A stretch of 43,012 nucleotides of DNA from a virus, in the IMG/VR virus record IMGVR_UViG_3300025769_000240, positions 1-43,012 of that record; one strand, given 5' to 3'. Position numbers and translations under genes: made by a program. This document shows, piece after piece, positions 21,971-31,187 of the stretch (its first letter is position 1; each line of letters starts with the position of its first letter). The notes under the pieces were generated by a model. It saw only the letters and a program-made list of their open reading frames with translations. It was not told the origin of the DNA and made no database searches.

Positions 21971-22312
21971 ATGGCTATACCTACATTTAAATCACAGTCA
22001 GTAGCATTATCTACTACGAATAGGACAACTATTTATACAACTCCTAGTTTATCTCGTGCTGTTATTACTTCAATAATGATAGCAAATGTAGATGCATCTT
22101 CTGCTGCTACAGTTAAGTTAGAGTTTTATGATGCATCAGCTACTACTCACTTTGCACTTACAGGAGCTAAAAGTATAGCTGCAAATGATTTTTTAGTTAT
22201 ATCTGATTCTCCTATTTACTTTGATACAGGAGATCTTTTATCAGCAACAGCAGGTACAGCTGACGATATAACAGTTACTGCTTTCGTAGAAGAGTATTCA
22301 ACAGGATTCTAA
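21971..22312 (+). CDS. Probable virion protein (beta-rich), 113 aa
   Basis: Thr/Ser/Ala-rich beta-sandwich-like protein (VALSTTNRTTIYTTPSLSRAVITSIMIANVDASSAATVKLEFYDAS...), a composition usual for phage decoration or tail-spike-associated proteins. It starts right after the upstream stop and ends one base before the terminase small subunit. Confidence 0.62.
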   Translation: MAIPTFKSQSVALSTTNRTTIYTTPSLSRAVITSIMIANVDASSAATVKLEFYDASATTHFALTGAKSIAANDFLVISDSPIYFDTGDLLSATAGTADDITVTAFVEEYSTGF

Positions 22313-22693
22313 ATGTCAAAAGAACTAACAGAAAAACAGAAAAAATTTATAGATGCTTTATTTGGTGAAGCAATGGGTGATCATAGACTAGCAATGGACA
22401 TAGCAGGCTATAGTCCTAACACTACCTGGAGAGATGTTACAGCTAATCTTAACGAAGAAATATTACAAGCTTCAAAAGAATATTTATCCATGCATGCACC
22501 TAAAGCAGCAGTTGCAATAACAGGTATCATTGATGATCCTACTGAGTTAGGTAATAGGGATAAACTTACTGCAGCAAAAGATGTATTGGATAGAGCAGGC
22601 GTAGTAAAGCAAGAGAAGATAGAAGTAAACACTCCATCTGGTTTGTTTATACTGCCTTCTAAAAATGAAGAAGAAGAAGTAGATGGAAATTGA
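22313..22693 (+). CDS. terS: Terminase small subunit-like protein
   Basis: A 126-residue protein beginning LTEKQKKFIDALFGEAMGDHRLAMDIAGYSPNT, the helix-turn-helix layout of small terminases, with a helical middle and acidic tail (NEEEEVDGN). It recognises phage DNA and hands it to the large subunit. The large subunit gene starts 216 bases further on, with one extra gene overlapping both. Confidence 0.72.
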   Translation: MSKELTEKQKKFIDALFGEAMGDHRLAMDIAGYSPNTTWRDVTANLNEEILQASKEYLSMHAPKAAVAITGIIDDPTELGNRDKLTAAKDVLDRAGVVKQEKIEVNTPSGLFILPSKNEEEEVDGN

Positions 22694-23042
22694 ATATAAA
22701 AGAAAACTAGGTTCTACTGTTCCGTTTGGTTGGGAACTTGTAGAAAACTCAAAAGACTTATTAAGAAGCATACCAGAACAACAAGAACTATTAGATATAG
22801 CGAAACAACATGCTAAAACATCTAGTCTACGTGAAGTAGCTAAATGGTTATCAGCGAAAAGCGGTAGATCTATATCACATGTTGCTCTATTTAAAATGCT
22901 AAAGAAGGATGAAAGTGAACGAAATAAAAAAGCAGCAACTATTAGATGGGAACGAGTTAAAGCCAAGACAAGGGCAGAGACGCAAGAAGACCTCATCAAA
23001 GAAGCAGAAAATTATTCGAGCCAAAAGGAAGCCACCAGTTAG
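22683..23042 (+). CDS. HTH-containing small protein between terminase subunits, 119 aa
   Basis: Contains SLREVAKWLSAKSGRSISHVALFKMLKK (residues about 56-83), a resolvase-like helix-turn-helix with preceding helices. It overlaps the small terminase by 11 bases and the large terminase frame by 134 bases in another frame. It may be a packaging accessory or the real DNA-recognition component; this is an inference. Confidence 0.62.
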   Translation: MEIEYKRKLGSTVPFGWELVENSKDLLRSIPEQQELLDIAKQHAKTSSLREVAKWLSAKSGRSISHVALFKMLKKDESERNKKAATIRWERVKAKTRAETQEDLIKEAENYSSQKEATS

Positions 23043-24492
23043 AGCTAATATAGTCGAGACTGATGATGATCTACAAGTTATCGAAGAAGAAAGAGATATT
23101 GTATTTCAACCTAACAGTGGTCCACAGACAGACTTCTTAGCATCGAATGAAAAAGAAGTTTTATATGGTGGTGCGGCAGGTGGAGGTAAATCCTACGCTT
23201 TACTAGCAGATGTGTTGCGATATTGCAACCATCCTAACCATAGTGCTCTTCTACTTAGAAGAACAAATGATGAGTTAAGAGAGCTAGTGCAGAAGAGTCA
23301 GGAATTATATCCAAGAGTATTTCCTGGTGCTAAGTGGAGTGAAAGAAAGTCTTTATGGACATTTCCCTCTGGTGCTAGAATATGGATGACATATCTTGAA
23401 CAAGATAAAGACGTTTTAAGATACCAAGGACAAGCTTTTACTTGGATAGGTGTAGATGAGCTTACTCAGTATGGTACACCATATGCTTGGAACTATTTAC
23501 GTTCTCGTTTACGTACTGTGAATGCTGATTTGCCAACGTATATGAGAGGAACTACAAACCCAGGTGGACCAGGACATTTATGGGTTAAGAAAATGTTTAT
23601 TGATCCTGCCCCTTACAACTCATCGTTTTGGGCAACAGATATAGAAAACGGAGAAGTGCTAACTTATCCTAGTGGCCATAATAAAGCAGGAAAGCCACTA
23701 TTTAAAAGAAGGTTTATACCTGCTAAACTTACAGACAATCCTTACCTCGCTGAGGCAGGAGAGTATGAAGCAAACTTGTTATCTTTACCTGAAGTACAAA
23801 GACAACAATTATTAGAAGGTTCTTGGGATATAGCAGAAGGTGCTGCCTTCACAGAGTTTAATAGAGATATACATGTAGTAGAACCTTATAGTGTACCTGC
23901 TTCATGGAAAAGATTTAGAACATGTGACTATGGGTATTCAAGTTGGTCAGCATGTTTATGGGTAGCAGTAAGGCCAGATAATAAATTAATTGTATATAGA
24001 GAACTTTATGTACAGAAAAAAACAGCAGAGGAGTTAGCAGACTTGATACTAACTATTGAAAGAGAGAACGATGATAAGATTTGGTATGGTGTTCTTGACT
24101 CGTCTTGTTGGCACAACAGAGGACAAACAGGTCCTTCGATTGCAGAAACAATGATATTAAGAGGGTGTCGATGGAGACAGTCCGATAGAAGTAAAGGAAG
24201 TAGAGTAGCAGGTAAAAATGAGCTACATAGATTATTAAGAGTAGATGAAGAAACAGGAGAAGCAGGGGTTGAATTTTTTTCAAATTGTGTTAAACTTATA
24301 TCAGAATTACCACAAATACCTTTAGATAAAAATAATCCTGAAGATGTGAATACTAAAATAGACTACGACCACGGATATGATGCACTACGTTATGGTATTA
24401 TGTCCAGACCAACTCCTAGAGGGTTGTATGACTTTTCCAACACCGATTGGAAAAAACCTTGGAAACCTGCTGATCAGGTATTTGGATATTAA
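22909..24492 (+). CDS. terL: Terminase large subunit (packaging ATPase and nuclease)
   Basis: Drives DNA into the capsid and cuts it. Of 527 residues: a Lys/Arg-rich N-tail (about 1-60), Walker A GGAAGGGKS (87-95), Walker B GV-D183-E184 after FTWI, and the C-terminal RNase H-like nuclease with D340 (CDYGY), D397 (VLDSS) and D491 (YDHGYDALRYG). The annotated ATG lies 134 bases inside the preceding gene. No later ATG precedes the ATPase core, so the start may instead be a non-ATG codon or the N-tail may be made by frameshifting. Confidence 0.93.
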   Translation: MKVNEIKKQQLLDGNELKPRQGQRRKKTSSKKQKIIRAKRKPPVRANIVETDDDLQVIEEERDIVFQPNSGPQTDFLASNEKEVLYGGAAGGGKSYALLADVLRYCNHPNHSALLLRRTNDELRELVQKSQELYPRVFPGAKWSERKSLWTFPSGARIWMTYLEQDKDVLRYQGQAFTWIGVDELTQYGTPYAWNYLRSRLRTVNADLPTYMRGTTNPGGPGHLWVKKMFIDPAPYNSSFWATDIENGEVLTYPSGHNKAGKPLFKRRFIPAKLTDNPYLAEAGEYEANLLSLPEVQRQQLLEGSWDIAEGAAFTEFNRDIHVVEPYSVPASWKRFRTCDYGYSSWSACLWVAVRPDNKLIVYRELYVQKKTAEELADLILTIERENDDKIWYGVLDSSCWHNRGQTGPSIAETMILRGCRWRQSDRSKGSRVAGKNELHRLLRVDEETGEAGVEFFSNCVKLISELPQIPLDKNNPEDVNTKIDYDHGYDALRYGIMSRPTPRGLYDFSNTDWKKPWKPADQVFGY

Positions 24493-24494
24493 AC

Positions 24495-26570
24495 ATGGCT
24501 GAAGAAAAAACTACAGAAACAGAACTAGAAATGGAATTAGAAGATAGTCAAAAAATGACATTATCTTCTTATATTAGAGATAAATTTAATTACTCATATG
24601 ACTCTCGTTACTCTCAAGAAGATAGATGGATGACAGCGTATAGAAACTATAGAGGTATCTATGGTTCAGAAACACAATTTACAGAAACAGAAAAAAGTCA
24701 AGTATTTTTAAAAGTTACAAAAACAAAAGTAACTGCTGCTTATGGTCAGATTATTGATGTATTATTTGCAGGACAAAAATTTCCATTAGGAGTTGATGCA
24801 ACAAGATTACCAGATGGTGTAGAAGAATCTGTACACTTTGATCCTAAGAATCCAACTCAACCACAAGATGATCCTAACCAAGGTAGTTTATTTCCACCAG
24901 GTTCTAAAGAAGAAGAGTTAGAGTTAGGAGCATTAAAAGAATTAGCAGATGATTTAGAATTAAAAGAAGGTGCAGGTGTTACTCCTACATCTATTACGTA
25001 TCATCCTGCAGAAGAAGCAGCTCGTGCTATGGAAAAAAAGATACTTGATCAATTAGAAGAATCTTCAGCTTCTAAACATTTAAGATCAGCAGCATTTGAA
25101 ATGTCCTTATTTGGTACAGGAATACTAAAAGGACCATTTGCTCAAGACAAAGAATACCCTAGATGGGAACAAGATGAAGAAGGTAATGGTACATATACAC
25201 CTGAAATCAAAACAGTTCCTAGACTAGAGTTTGTTTCTTGTTGGGATTTCTATCCTGATCCTGCAGCTAATAATATGGATGAGGTAGAATATGTGATTCA
25301 GCGACATAAATTAAACCATGCTGATATGAGGGCACTAAAGAATCGCCCTCTGTTTGACGAAGATGCCCTAGACGAATGTATCGAAATGGGCACTAATTAC
25401 ACCAGACAATGGTGGGAGGATGATTTAGATGACTACGATTCGACAAATGTTAGCGTTGATCGCTACGAAGTCCTTGAGTTTTGGGGCAACATTGATAGAA
25501 CAGTTGCAGAAGACGCAGGCTTGGATATACCTAGAGAATACTCAGACGTGGATTTGGTTCAAATCAACGCTTGGGTTTGTAACGACAAAATTTTACGGTT
25601 GGCGTTTAATCCTTTTATGCCTATCCGTATTCCTTATTTTGCTGCTCCTTATGAGTTAAACCCTTACTCTTTCTTTGGAGTAGGACTAGCAGAAAACATG
25701 GTAGACACACAACAGCTAATGAATGGCTTTATGCGAATGGCTGTTGATAATGCTGTTCTATCGGGTAACCTGATATTTGAGATTGATGAAACAAATCTCG
25801 TACCAGGTCAAGACCTAGAAGTATACCCTGGTAAGATATTTAGGAGACAAGGTGGAGCACCTGGTCAAGCACTATTTGCTACACAGTATCCTAATGTATC
25901 TTCTCAGAATTTGATGATGTTTGATAAAGCAAGAGCCTTGTCCGATGAATCTACAGGCATTCCGTCTTTCTCACATGGTCAGACTGGAATACAAGGAACC
26001 GGTAGAACAGCGGCAGGGATATCTATGCTAATGGGTGCAGCTCAGATATCTATTAAAACAGTGGTTAAAAATATAGATGACTATCTATTACAACCACTAG
26101 GTGAATCTTTCTATGCCTTTAATCAGCAATTTGATTTTGATCCTGATGTACAAGGCGATATAGAAATAAAAGCTAGAGGTACAGAAAGCCTTATGCGTAA
26201 CGAAGTAAGAAGTCAAAGACTATTACAACTTATGCAAATTGGTTCTAATCCTGCACTAGCACCTTTTGTAAAGTTCCCAGTAATATTAAGAGAGATAGCA
26301 CACTCATTTGATCTTGATGCTGAGAAGTTTGTAAATGATGAAAGAGAAGCTTTAAGACAAGCTAAAGTTATGCAAGCATCTGGAATGATGCAAGGACCAC
26401 CACAACAACCACCAGGGGCAGGAGCACCACCTCCACCAGAAGGAGGAGGAACAGTTCCACCAACTAGTCCTGCAGGTACAGGCAATAGTCAGATAGGTCC
26501 TGGAGGAGCACCTGAACCAGGAATGCCAGGATTTTCAGGAAGGCCACCTAGTGAAGGAGAAATACAGTGA
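24495..26570 (+). CDS. Portal protein (head-to-tail, podovirus type)
   Basis: A 691-residue protein forming the ring through which DNA enters. It has an acidic N-terminus, then RDKFNYSYDSRYSQEDRWMTAYRNYRGIYG and VTKTKVTAAYGQIIDVLF, typical of large podoviral portals. The long crown/stem body continues to the hinge region with DESTGIPSFSHGQTGIQGTGRTAAGISMLMGAA, a conserved portal segment. The last 60 residues are Pro/Gly-rich and probably disordered. It follows terminase by two bases and overlaps the next gene by 4. Confidence 0.9.
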   Translation: MAEEKTTETELEMELEDSQKMTLSSYIRDKFNYSYDSRYSQEDRWMTAYRNYRGIYGSETQFTETEKSQVFLKVTKTKVTAAYGQIIDVLFAGQKFPLGVDATRLPDGVEESVHFDPKNPTQPQDDPNQGSLFPPGSKEEELELGALKELADDLELKEGAGVTPTSITYHPAEEAARAMEKKILDQLEESSASKHLRSAAFEMSLFGTGILKGPFAQDKEYPRWEQDEEGNGTYTPEIKTVPRLEFVSCWDFYPDPAANNMDEVEYVIQRHKLNHADMRALKNRPLFDEDALDECIEMGTNYTRQWWEDDLDDYDSTNVSVDRYEVLEFWGNIDRTVAEDAGLDIPREYSDVDLVQINAWVCNDKILRLAFNPFMPIRIPYFAAPYELNPYSFFGVGLAENMVDTQQLMNGFMRMAVDNAVLSGNLIFEIDETNLVPGQDLEVYPGKIFRRQGGAPGQALFATQYPNVSSQNLMMFDKARALSDESTGIPSFSHGQTGIQGTGRTAAGISMLMGAAQISIKTVVKNIDDYLLQPLGESFYAFNQQFDFDPDVQGDIEIKARGTESLMRNEVRSQRLLQLMQIGSNPALAPFVKFPVILREIAHSFDLDAEKFVNDEREALRQAKVMQASGMMQGPPQQPPGAGAPPPPEGGGTVPPTSPAGTGNSQIGPGGAPEPGMPGFSGRPPSEGEIQ

Positions 26571-26809
26571 GTCCAGAAGTAGCTAGAAAATTATTAGTAG
26601 TAGCTAATAATAAACAATCTATAGATGCTTTATTTGATTACGCAGAAGAAAGAATTAAATCTCATGTAAAAAATCTTATAAGAGAAACAGACCATAACAA
26701 GATAATACAAATACAAGGTAGCATACATGAGTTACAAAGATTTGCTACGTTCAGAGATGAAGTAATACAAAAAGCTAAAGAGGGGAAAAATGGAACAGGT
26801 ATTAGCTAA
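26567..26809 (+). CDS. Small helical protein after portal, 80 aa
   Basis: Starts at a GTG that overlaps the portal stop (GTGA), with GGAGAAATACA in front; no ATG is available. Helical and charged (ALFDYAEERIKSHVKNLIRETDHNKIIQIQGSIHELQRF), coiled-coil-like. It resembles small portal-adjacent proteins of unknown role. Ends 20 bases inside the next gene. Confidence 0.7.
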   Translation: MSPEVARKLLVVANNKQSIDALFDYAEERIKSHVKNLIRETDHNKIIQIQGSIHELQRFATFRDEVIQKAKEGKNGTGIS

Positions 26810-29800
26810 TACGAATGAACAAACTGATTCTGTTTTATCAAGAGCAAAACAAAATTTTGTACCTAGTAGTAAACAGTTAATAAAAGATACAGTAGAAATG
26901 ATAACAAACCCAGTACAGACTGCTAAAAGTTTGTATGAGTTAGGATCAGGAATAGTACAGTTAGCAATACCAGGTGAGCAAGGAAATGAAGACATGGCAA
27001 GAGCTGTCGGTCAACATTTTGCAGATAGGTATGGTAGTATTGAAAAAGCTAAAGAAACATTTGCAACAGATCCTGCAGGATTTGCAGTAGATGCTTTAGG
27101 TGTAATTACAGGTGGTGCTTCTTTAGGTGTTGGTGTTGCTAAAGCAGGAGCTAAGGCAGTTAATAAAGTAGGAAAAAACATAAATAATACGGATATACTT
27201 AAAACTGCACCTATGACAACAGTAGATCAAATGGCAGAATTAACAGCTAGTGTTAAAGTCAAAGATGATGTTATTACTAATCAAATAAAAGAATTTAATA
27301 AAGGTAAAAATTTAAAATCTAATAAATGGACAGAACCTTTATGGTATCATGGAACAGGACAGGGTAATTTAAAATCTCTTCAAAGTAAACCTGACATGAG
27401 ATATGATCCAGAGCAGGGAACTGCTTTTGGTACATATTTAACTCCAGATATTTATGATGCATCTACTTATGGTCCTTATTTGTACACAGTAAGAGTAAAA
27501 AAAGATTTAAAAGTATGGGGCGGAGAAAATGCAAAAAAAAATAAGAGGGTTAGAACTAATCCTAGAGGTGATGAAGATATGCTTTATAAGCCTATTGAGA
27601 TAGGAAAAATTGATACTAATGTAACTCCATCTATGCTTAAAGAATACGAAAAAAGTTTAATATCCTATTATAGAGGATCTAGTAATATGATTCCTGATAT
27701 GCTAGAGGATTTTAAAAAAACAGGTCGTTTAAAATATGGATTACCTCCTGAAGATATGACAAGTATTTTAAGAAAAGGTGGTTATCAAGCAGTTACAAGT
27801 GGCAGTGGCAATCATTTAATAATGCTTAACCCTAAAAAAGATATAAAAATTGAAGGTGTGGCTGATAATTCTAATGTTGCTGTAAATGTAGGTACACATA
27901 TGGGACATGAGTCTAAGTTAATACAAGCAGAAAGAATGGCACCATTAGACCAAGCTATGCAGTCTAAAAGACCTAAGTTTACTCGTTATGATGATGAATT
28001 TGGTGGTGACAACACTACATATAAAAAGTTAGATATTAACACTGAAGGTTTGCCTGAAATAGATCCAACTAAAGAAGCACGTATAAATTCTTTAACATCT
28101 ATATTAAATCAAGGAGATTTAACTAGAAAAGAAACAGCAGGAGTTATAGAAAAATTAAGATCGTTAGGAGTACCTAATTTAGCAAAAGGAGGAACAGTTA
28201 TGGGATTAGCAACAGGGGGCACAATAGTAGGTAAAGGAGAGGGTGACGGTTTAAAAGATCCGTCTATATTAGATCCAAAAACATCTAAAGAAAAAGCTAA
28301 AGATAAAGATATTAAGAAAAAAGTTAGTGGTGTTGCAAAAAAACCACAGTCAAGTAATACTAACATTCAAACAGCTATGTTACTAGAGCCTGAAAAACTA
28401 TTAAAAAAATATGAAAAACCTATTATGGCTAACGAAGGTGCAATACCTGTAACTGAAGAAGAATTTACACCTAGTGATTACTTTAAAACTGAAATGATGG
28501 GGCAATGGTTATTTGCTGAAGGTAGCACAGGTGATAAAGATGGCCAAGAAACTAATCAAGCATTTAAAGGAATACATATAGATTCTTATCCAGAGTTTGC
28601 TGAAGAAATAAAACAAGGCACATTAACAGACGAACAAGTAGCAGAAATTATGTATAGACAATATACAGGTCAAAATGTTTCAGATGATAAGCCTAGTAAA
28701 TTTAGAAATTTAAGCCAATTAGAAACTGTAAGTCCTGAAGCTGCTAAATTATTATTTATGGATGCAGGATACACAGGACAAAATGCAGGAGCTATTAAAG
28801 ACTTACAAAAATATTTAGTATCTAAAAATAAAAAAATTGAAGTAGATGGTTTATTAGGAGAAAAAACATTAGAAGTCATGAATGATTTTGATGCAGAGGA
28901 ATATAGAAAGTATTTAGGAACATTAGATAGATACTCAGGTGAAAAAGGTAGTAAAGTATACAATAGATTTTTTACTGAAGAAGAAAGACAGCAATTAGGT
29001 TTATATGAAAAAGAATTAACTACTATGGCTAAAGGCGGTTCTATAGATATACAAAAATTTATGGAAGGTGGCCTAGCAGATAATGCTGATGATACACCAG
29101 GTGCTACAGAAAGTGAAGTAGCTGATGATATACCTGCTATGATATCTGAAGGTGAACTAGTAGTTCCTGCTAATGTAGTTCGTTACCATGGTTTATCTAA
29201 ATATGAGAACATGCGTAAAACAGCATTAAACGCTTTAGATGAACTAGAAGATAATGGGCAGATAAGACCTGTTGATGAAGATGGTACACCTATAGTTAAA
29301 GATGTAAAAAAACAAACAGATGAAGTAATGGCCAGTAAAGGTGCTACTGTAGCTAGATATAATGAGGGTGGTTCTCCTACAGTAGAAGAAGAACCTAAAA
29401 CAAATTTTCCAAGAAGAGATGAAAAAATAATAGGTAGACCTGTTGATCCTGTTGGTCCTAGAGTAACCACTAGAGAAGGACAAACAATAACACCTGACGA
29501 TAGTGGTAATAAAGCAACACTTACAACACCAGAAGGTAGAAACTATAGAGTAACTAATCCTAATACAAAGATAACAGCCACAGGTCCAAGAACTACAGGC
29601 ATTGTAGGTGGTAATTATACAGGCGTTGATTTAGAAAATATGCCAGGCTTTGGCGTAGATAGATCAGGTAGCACTCCACCAAAACCAAGTACCACAGAAC
29701 AACTATTATCAGGCGTTGCAACAGTTGCAGCATTAGATAAATTATTTCTTGATGGTGCAATAACAGAATCAGTTTTTAATTGGGCTAAAAACAATATATT

Positions 29801-31118
29801 TGATCCTGTAGGAAAATTTTTAGGATTTGATAAAGCTGCTGCTGCTAATGCAGGTATTTTAACAAGTGCATCTACGGCTGCTATGACAGGTACAAGTATT
29901 ACAGTAGGCAACACTATAGTTCCTATTGGTTCAACTGTTACACCTATAGGTAAAGCAGCAGAAGCAGGAGGAATAATTCCATTTAGAGGATCACCTGGAT
30001 CTGCTTTTACAACAGTAGTAGACGGAAAAACTATTCAATTAACACCAGGAGAAGCTTATATAGTTTCTGGAGGAAAACAAGGTGTTTATGATGGTAATTT
30101 AACTAATGTAAACACTTCTGGTAGTGCATCTACTAAAACAGGAGCAGATCTTACAGGCGAAGCTCCTATGTCAAGTAATGGTGTATGGAATTGGAAAACA
30201 GGTTTAGCTGCAGTAGGTGCAGGATTATCACTATATGATATTATAGAAAATGGACCTAGTGTTGGTAATGTTGCAGGACTAGGCTACTCAACAGGTGTGT
30301 TAGCACAAGGTGGACTACTTGGTGCAGGAGCTAAAGCAGCAACTACAGGTACAGCTTTAGGTAGTGCGGTTTCAGTACTAGGTTACGTAGCACTAGCTGC
30401 AGGTGTAATAAGTTTATTTAAAGGTCCTCCTAGTACTTACGTAGGAGAAGCAGCGATTGATTTTGATAAAGATGTATATAGTCCTGATGATATTATAGTA
30501 GGTGGTTTTACAGGATCTAAATTTTCTCAAGAAAATAGAGATGGAGCAGAGGCTTTAATAAATACTGCAGGAGGTTACGTAGCAGCCTTAGAAGAGTCTC
30601 TAGAAATAAATATAGGCGGAGAGTTATTTATAGATGTAGGTAATGAGTTTGGCTTACGATATGGTTACGTAGATGGTTATGATGAACTAGGTATGTATAA
30701 ATATCACGAAAAAGATTTAGATTATAAATTACTTCATGGTCAAGGACAAGTAGGTAAAGGTTTACGAGGAGACGATGCAGCAGAAAAAATGATGAACAAA
30801 ATTAATGACGATATAAATGTTGTTACTATGTTTGCATTAGCAGATAAAGCTGCAGGAGGAGAAGGTTATGCAACATTTGATAAAATGGGTGAATATCGTA
30901 AAAAAATATCTGTTTTGTCTACTTATAGACCAGGTATGGCAGGAGCAGGCAGTCAAGCAGTACTAACAGACTATGAAAGAAATCTTTTAGATGGATTTCA
31001 AAAGAAAGAATTTGCTCAAGTTACAGGAGAAGAACTTGCAGCATTAATGCCTATCTATGACAAGATAGCACCAGTGCAACAACAGAATAGTTTTAATTTT
31101 AACTCATTAGCTATGTAA
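26790..31118 (+). CDS. Large multidomain virion protein, probably injected with the DNA (1442 aa)
   Basis: Visible in order: a helical N-terminus with a glycine-rich hydrophobic segment (92-118); an ADP-ribosyltransferase-like segment, LWYH187GTG then GTYLTPD (214-220), ending GYQAVTSGSGNHLIMLNP (about 331-350); short KGG/EGG spacers (about 467, 745, 858); a GH108 muramidase-like segment with its peptidoglycan-binding half (about 540-700: LTDEQVAEIMYRQY, DLQKYL...VDGLLGEKTLEVM); IPAMISEGELVVPANVVRYHG (about 780-800), common in marine phage virion proteins; and a glycine-zipper membrane-like segment (about 1155-1210). The sum suggests an ejected internal or lytic protein. Catalytic residues of both enzyme-like parts are uncertain; the usual Glu of the last transferase strand is replaced by Asn/His. 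Confidence 0.72.
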   Translation: MEQVLANTNEQTDSVLSRAKQNFVPSSKQLIKDTVEMITNPVQTAKSLYELGSGIVQLAIPGEQGNEDMARAVGQHFADRYGSIEKAKETFATDPAGFAVDALGVITGGASLGVGVAKAGAKAVNKVGKNINNTDILKTAPMTTVDQMAELTASVKVKDDVITNQIKEFNKGKNLKSNKWTEPLWYHGTGQGNLKSLQSKPDMRYDPEQGTAFGTYLTPDIYDASTYGPYLYTVRVKKDLKVWGGENAKKNKRVRTNPRGDEDMLYKPIEIGKIDTNVTPSMLKEYEKSLISYYRGSSNMIPDMLEDFKKTGRLKYGLPPEDMTSILRKGGYQAVTSGSGNHLIMLNPKKDIKIEGVADNSNVAVNVGTHMGHESKLIQAERMAPLDQAMQSKRPKFTRYDDEFGGDNTTYKKLDINTEGLPEIDPTKEARINSLTSILNQGDLTRKETAGVIEKLRSLGVPNLAKGGTVMGLATGGTIVGKGEGDGLKDPSILDPKTSKEKAKDKDIKKKVSGVAKKPQSSNTNIQTAMLLEPEKLLKKYEKPIMANEGAIPVTEEEFTPSDYFKTEMMGQWLFAEGSTGDKDGQETNQAFKGIHIDSYPEFAEEIKQGTLTDEQVAEIMYRQYTGQNVSDDKPSKFRNLSQLETVSPEAAKLLFMDAGYTGQNAGAIKDLQKYLVSKNKKIEVDGLLGEKTLEVMNDFDAEEYRKYLGTLDRYSGEKGSKVYNRFFTEEERQQLGLYEKELTTMAKGGSIDIQKFMEGGLADNADDTPGATESEVADDIPAMISEGELVVPANVVRYHGLSKYENMRKTALNALDELEDNGQIRPVDEDGTPIVKDVKKQTDEVMASKGATVARYNEGGSPTVEEEPKTNFPRRDEKIIGRPVDPVGPRVTTREGQTITPDDSGNKATLTTPEGRNYRVTNPNTKITATGPRTTGIVGGNYTGVDLENMPGFGVDRSGSTPPKPSTTEQLLSGVATVAALDKLFLDGAITESVFNWAKNNIFDPVGKFLGFDKAAAANAGILTSASTAAMTGTSITVGNTIVPIGSTVTPIGKAAEAGGIIPFRGSPGSAFTTVVDGKTIQLTPGEAYIVSGGKQGVYDGNLTNVNTSGSASTKTGADLTGEAPMSSNGVWNWKTGLAAVGAGLSLYDIIENGPSVGNVAGLGYSTGVLAQGGLLGAGAKAATTGTALGSAVSVLGYVALAAGVISLFKGPPSTYVGEAAIDFDKDVYSPDDIIVGGFTGSKFSQENRDGAEALINTAGGYVAALEESLEINIGGELFIDVGNEFGLRYGYVDGYDELGMYKYHEKDLDYKLLHGQGQVGKGLRGDDAAEKMMNKINDDINVVTMFALADKAAGGEGYATFDKMGEYRKKISVLSTYRPGMAGAGSQAVLTDYERNLLDGFQKKEFAQVTGEELAALMPIYDKIAPVQQQNSFNFNSLAM

Positions 31119-31130
31119 GCACTGTTTAAT

Positions 31131-31170
31131 GGCTACCTACTAACCCCTAGCAATAGGCAACTGAGTAGCC
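31131..31170 (+). promoter_or_regulatory. Nested hairpin in the scaffold gene leader
   Basis: Outer stem GGCTAC (31131-31136) with GTAGCC (31165-31170); inner stem CCTA-GCAA-TAGG (31146-31157) closed by a GNRA-type GCAA tetraloop. No T-run follows. It lies between the 1442-residue gene and the scaffold start (AAAGGAGAAATAA before the ATG) and may set scaffold translation or mark an RNA cut site. Confidence 0.5.
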
Positions 31171-31187
31171 CCATAAAGGAGAAATAA

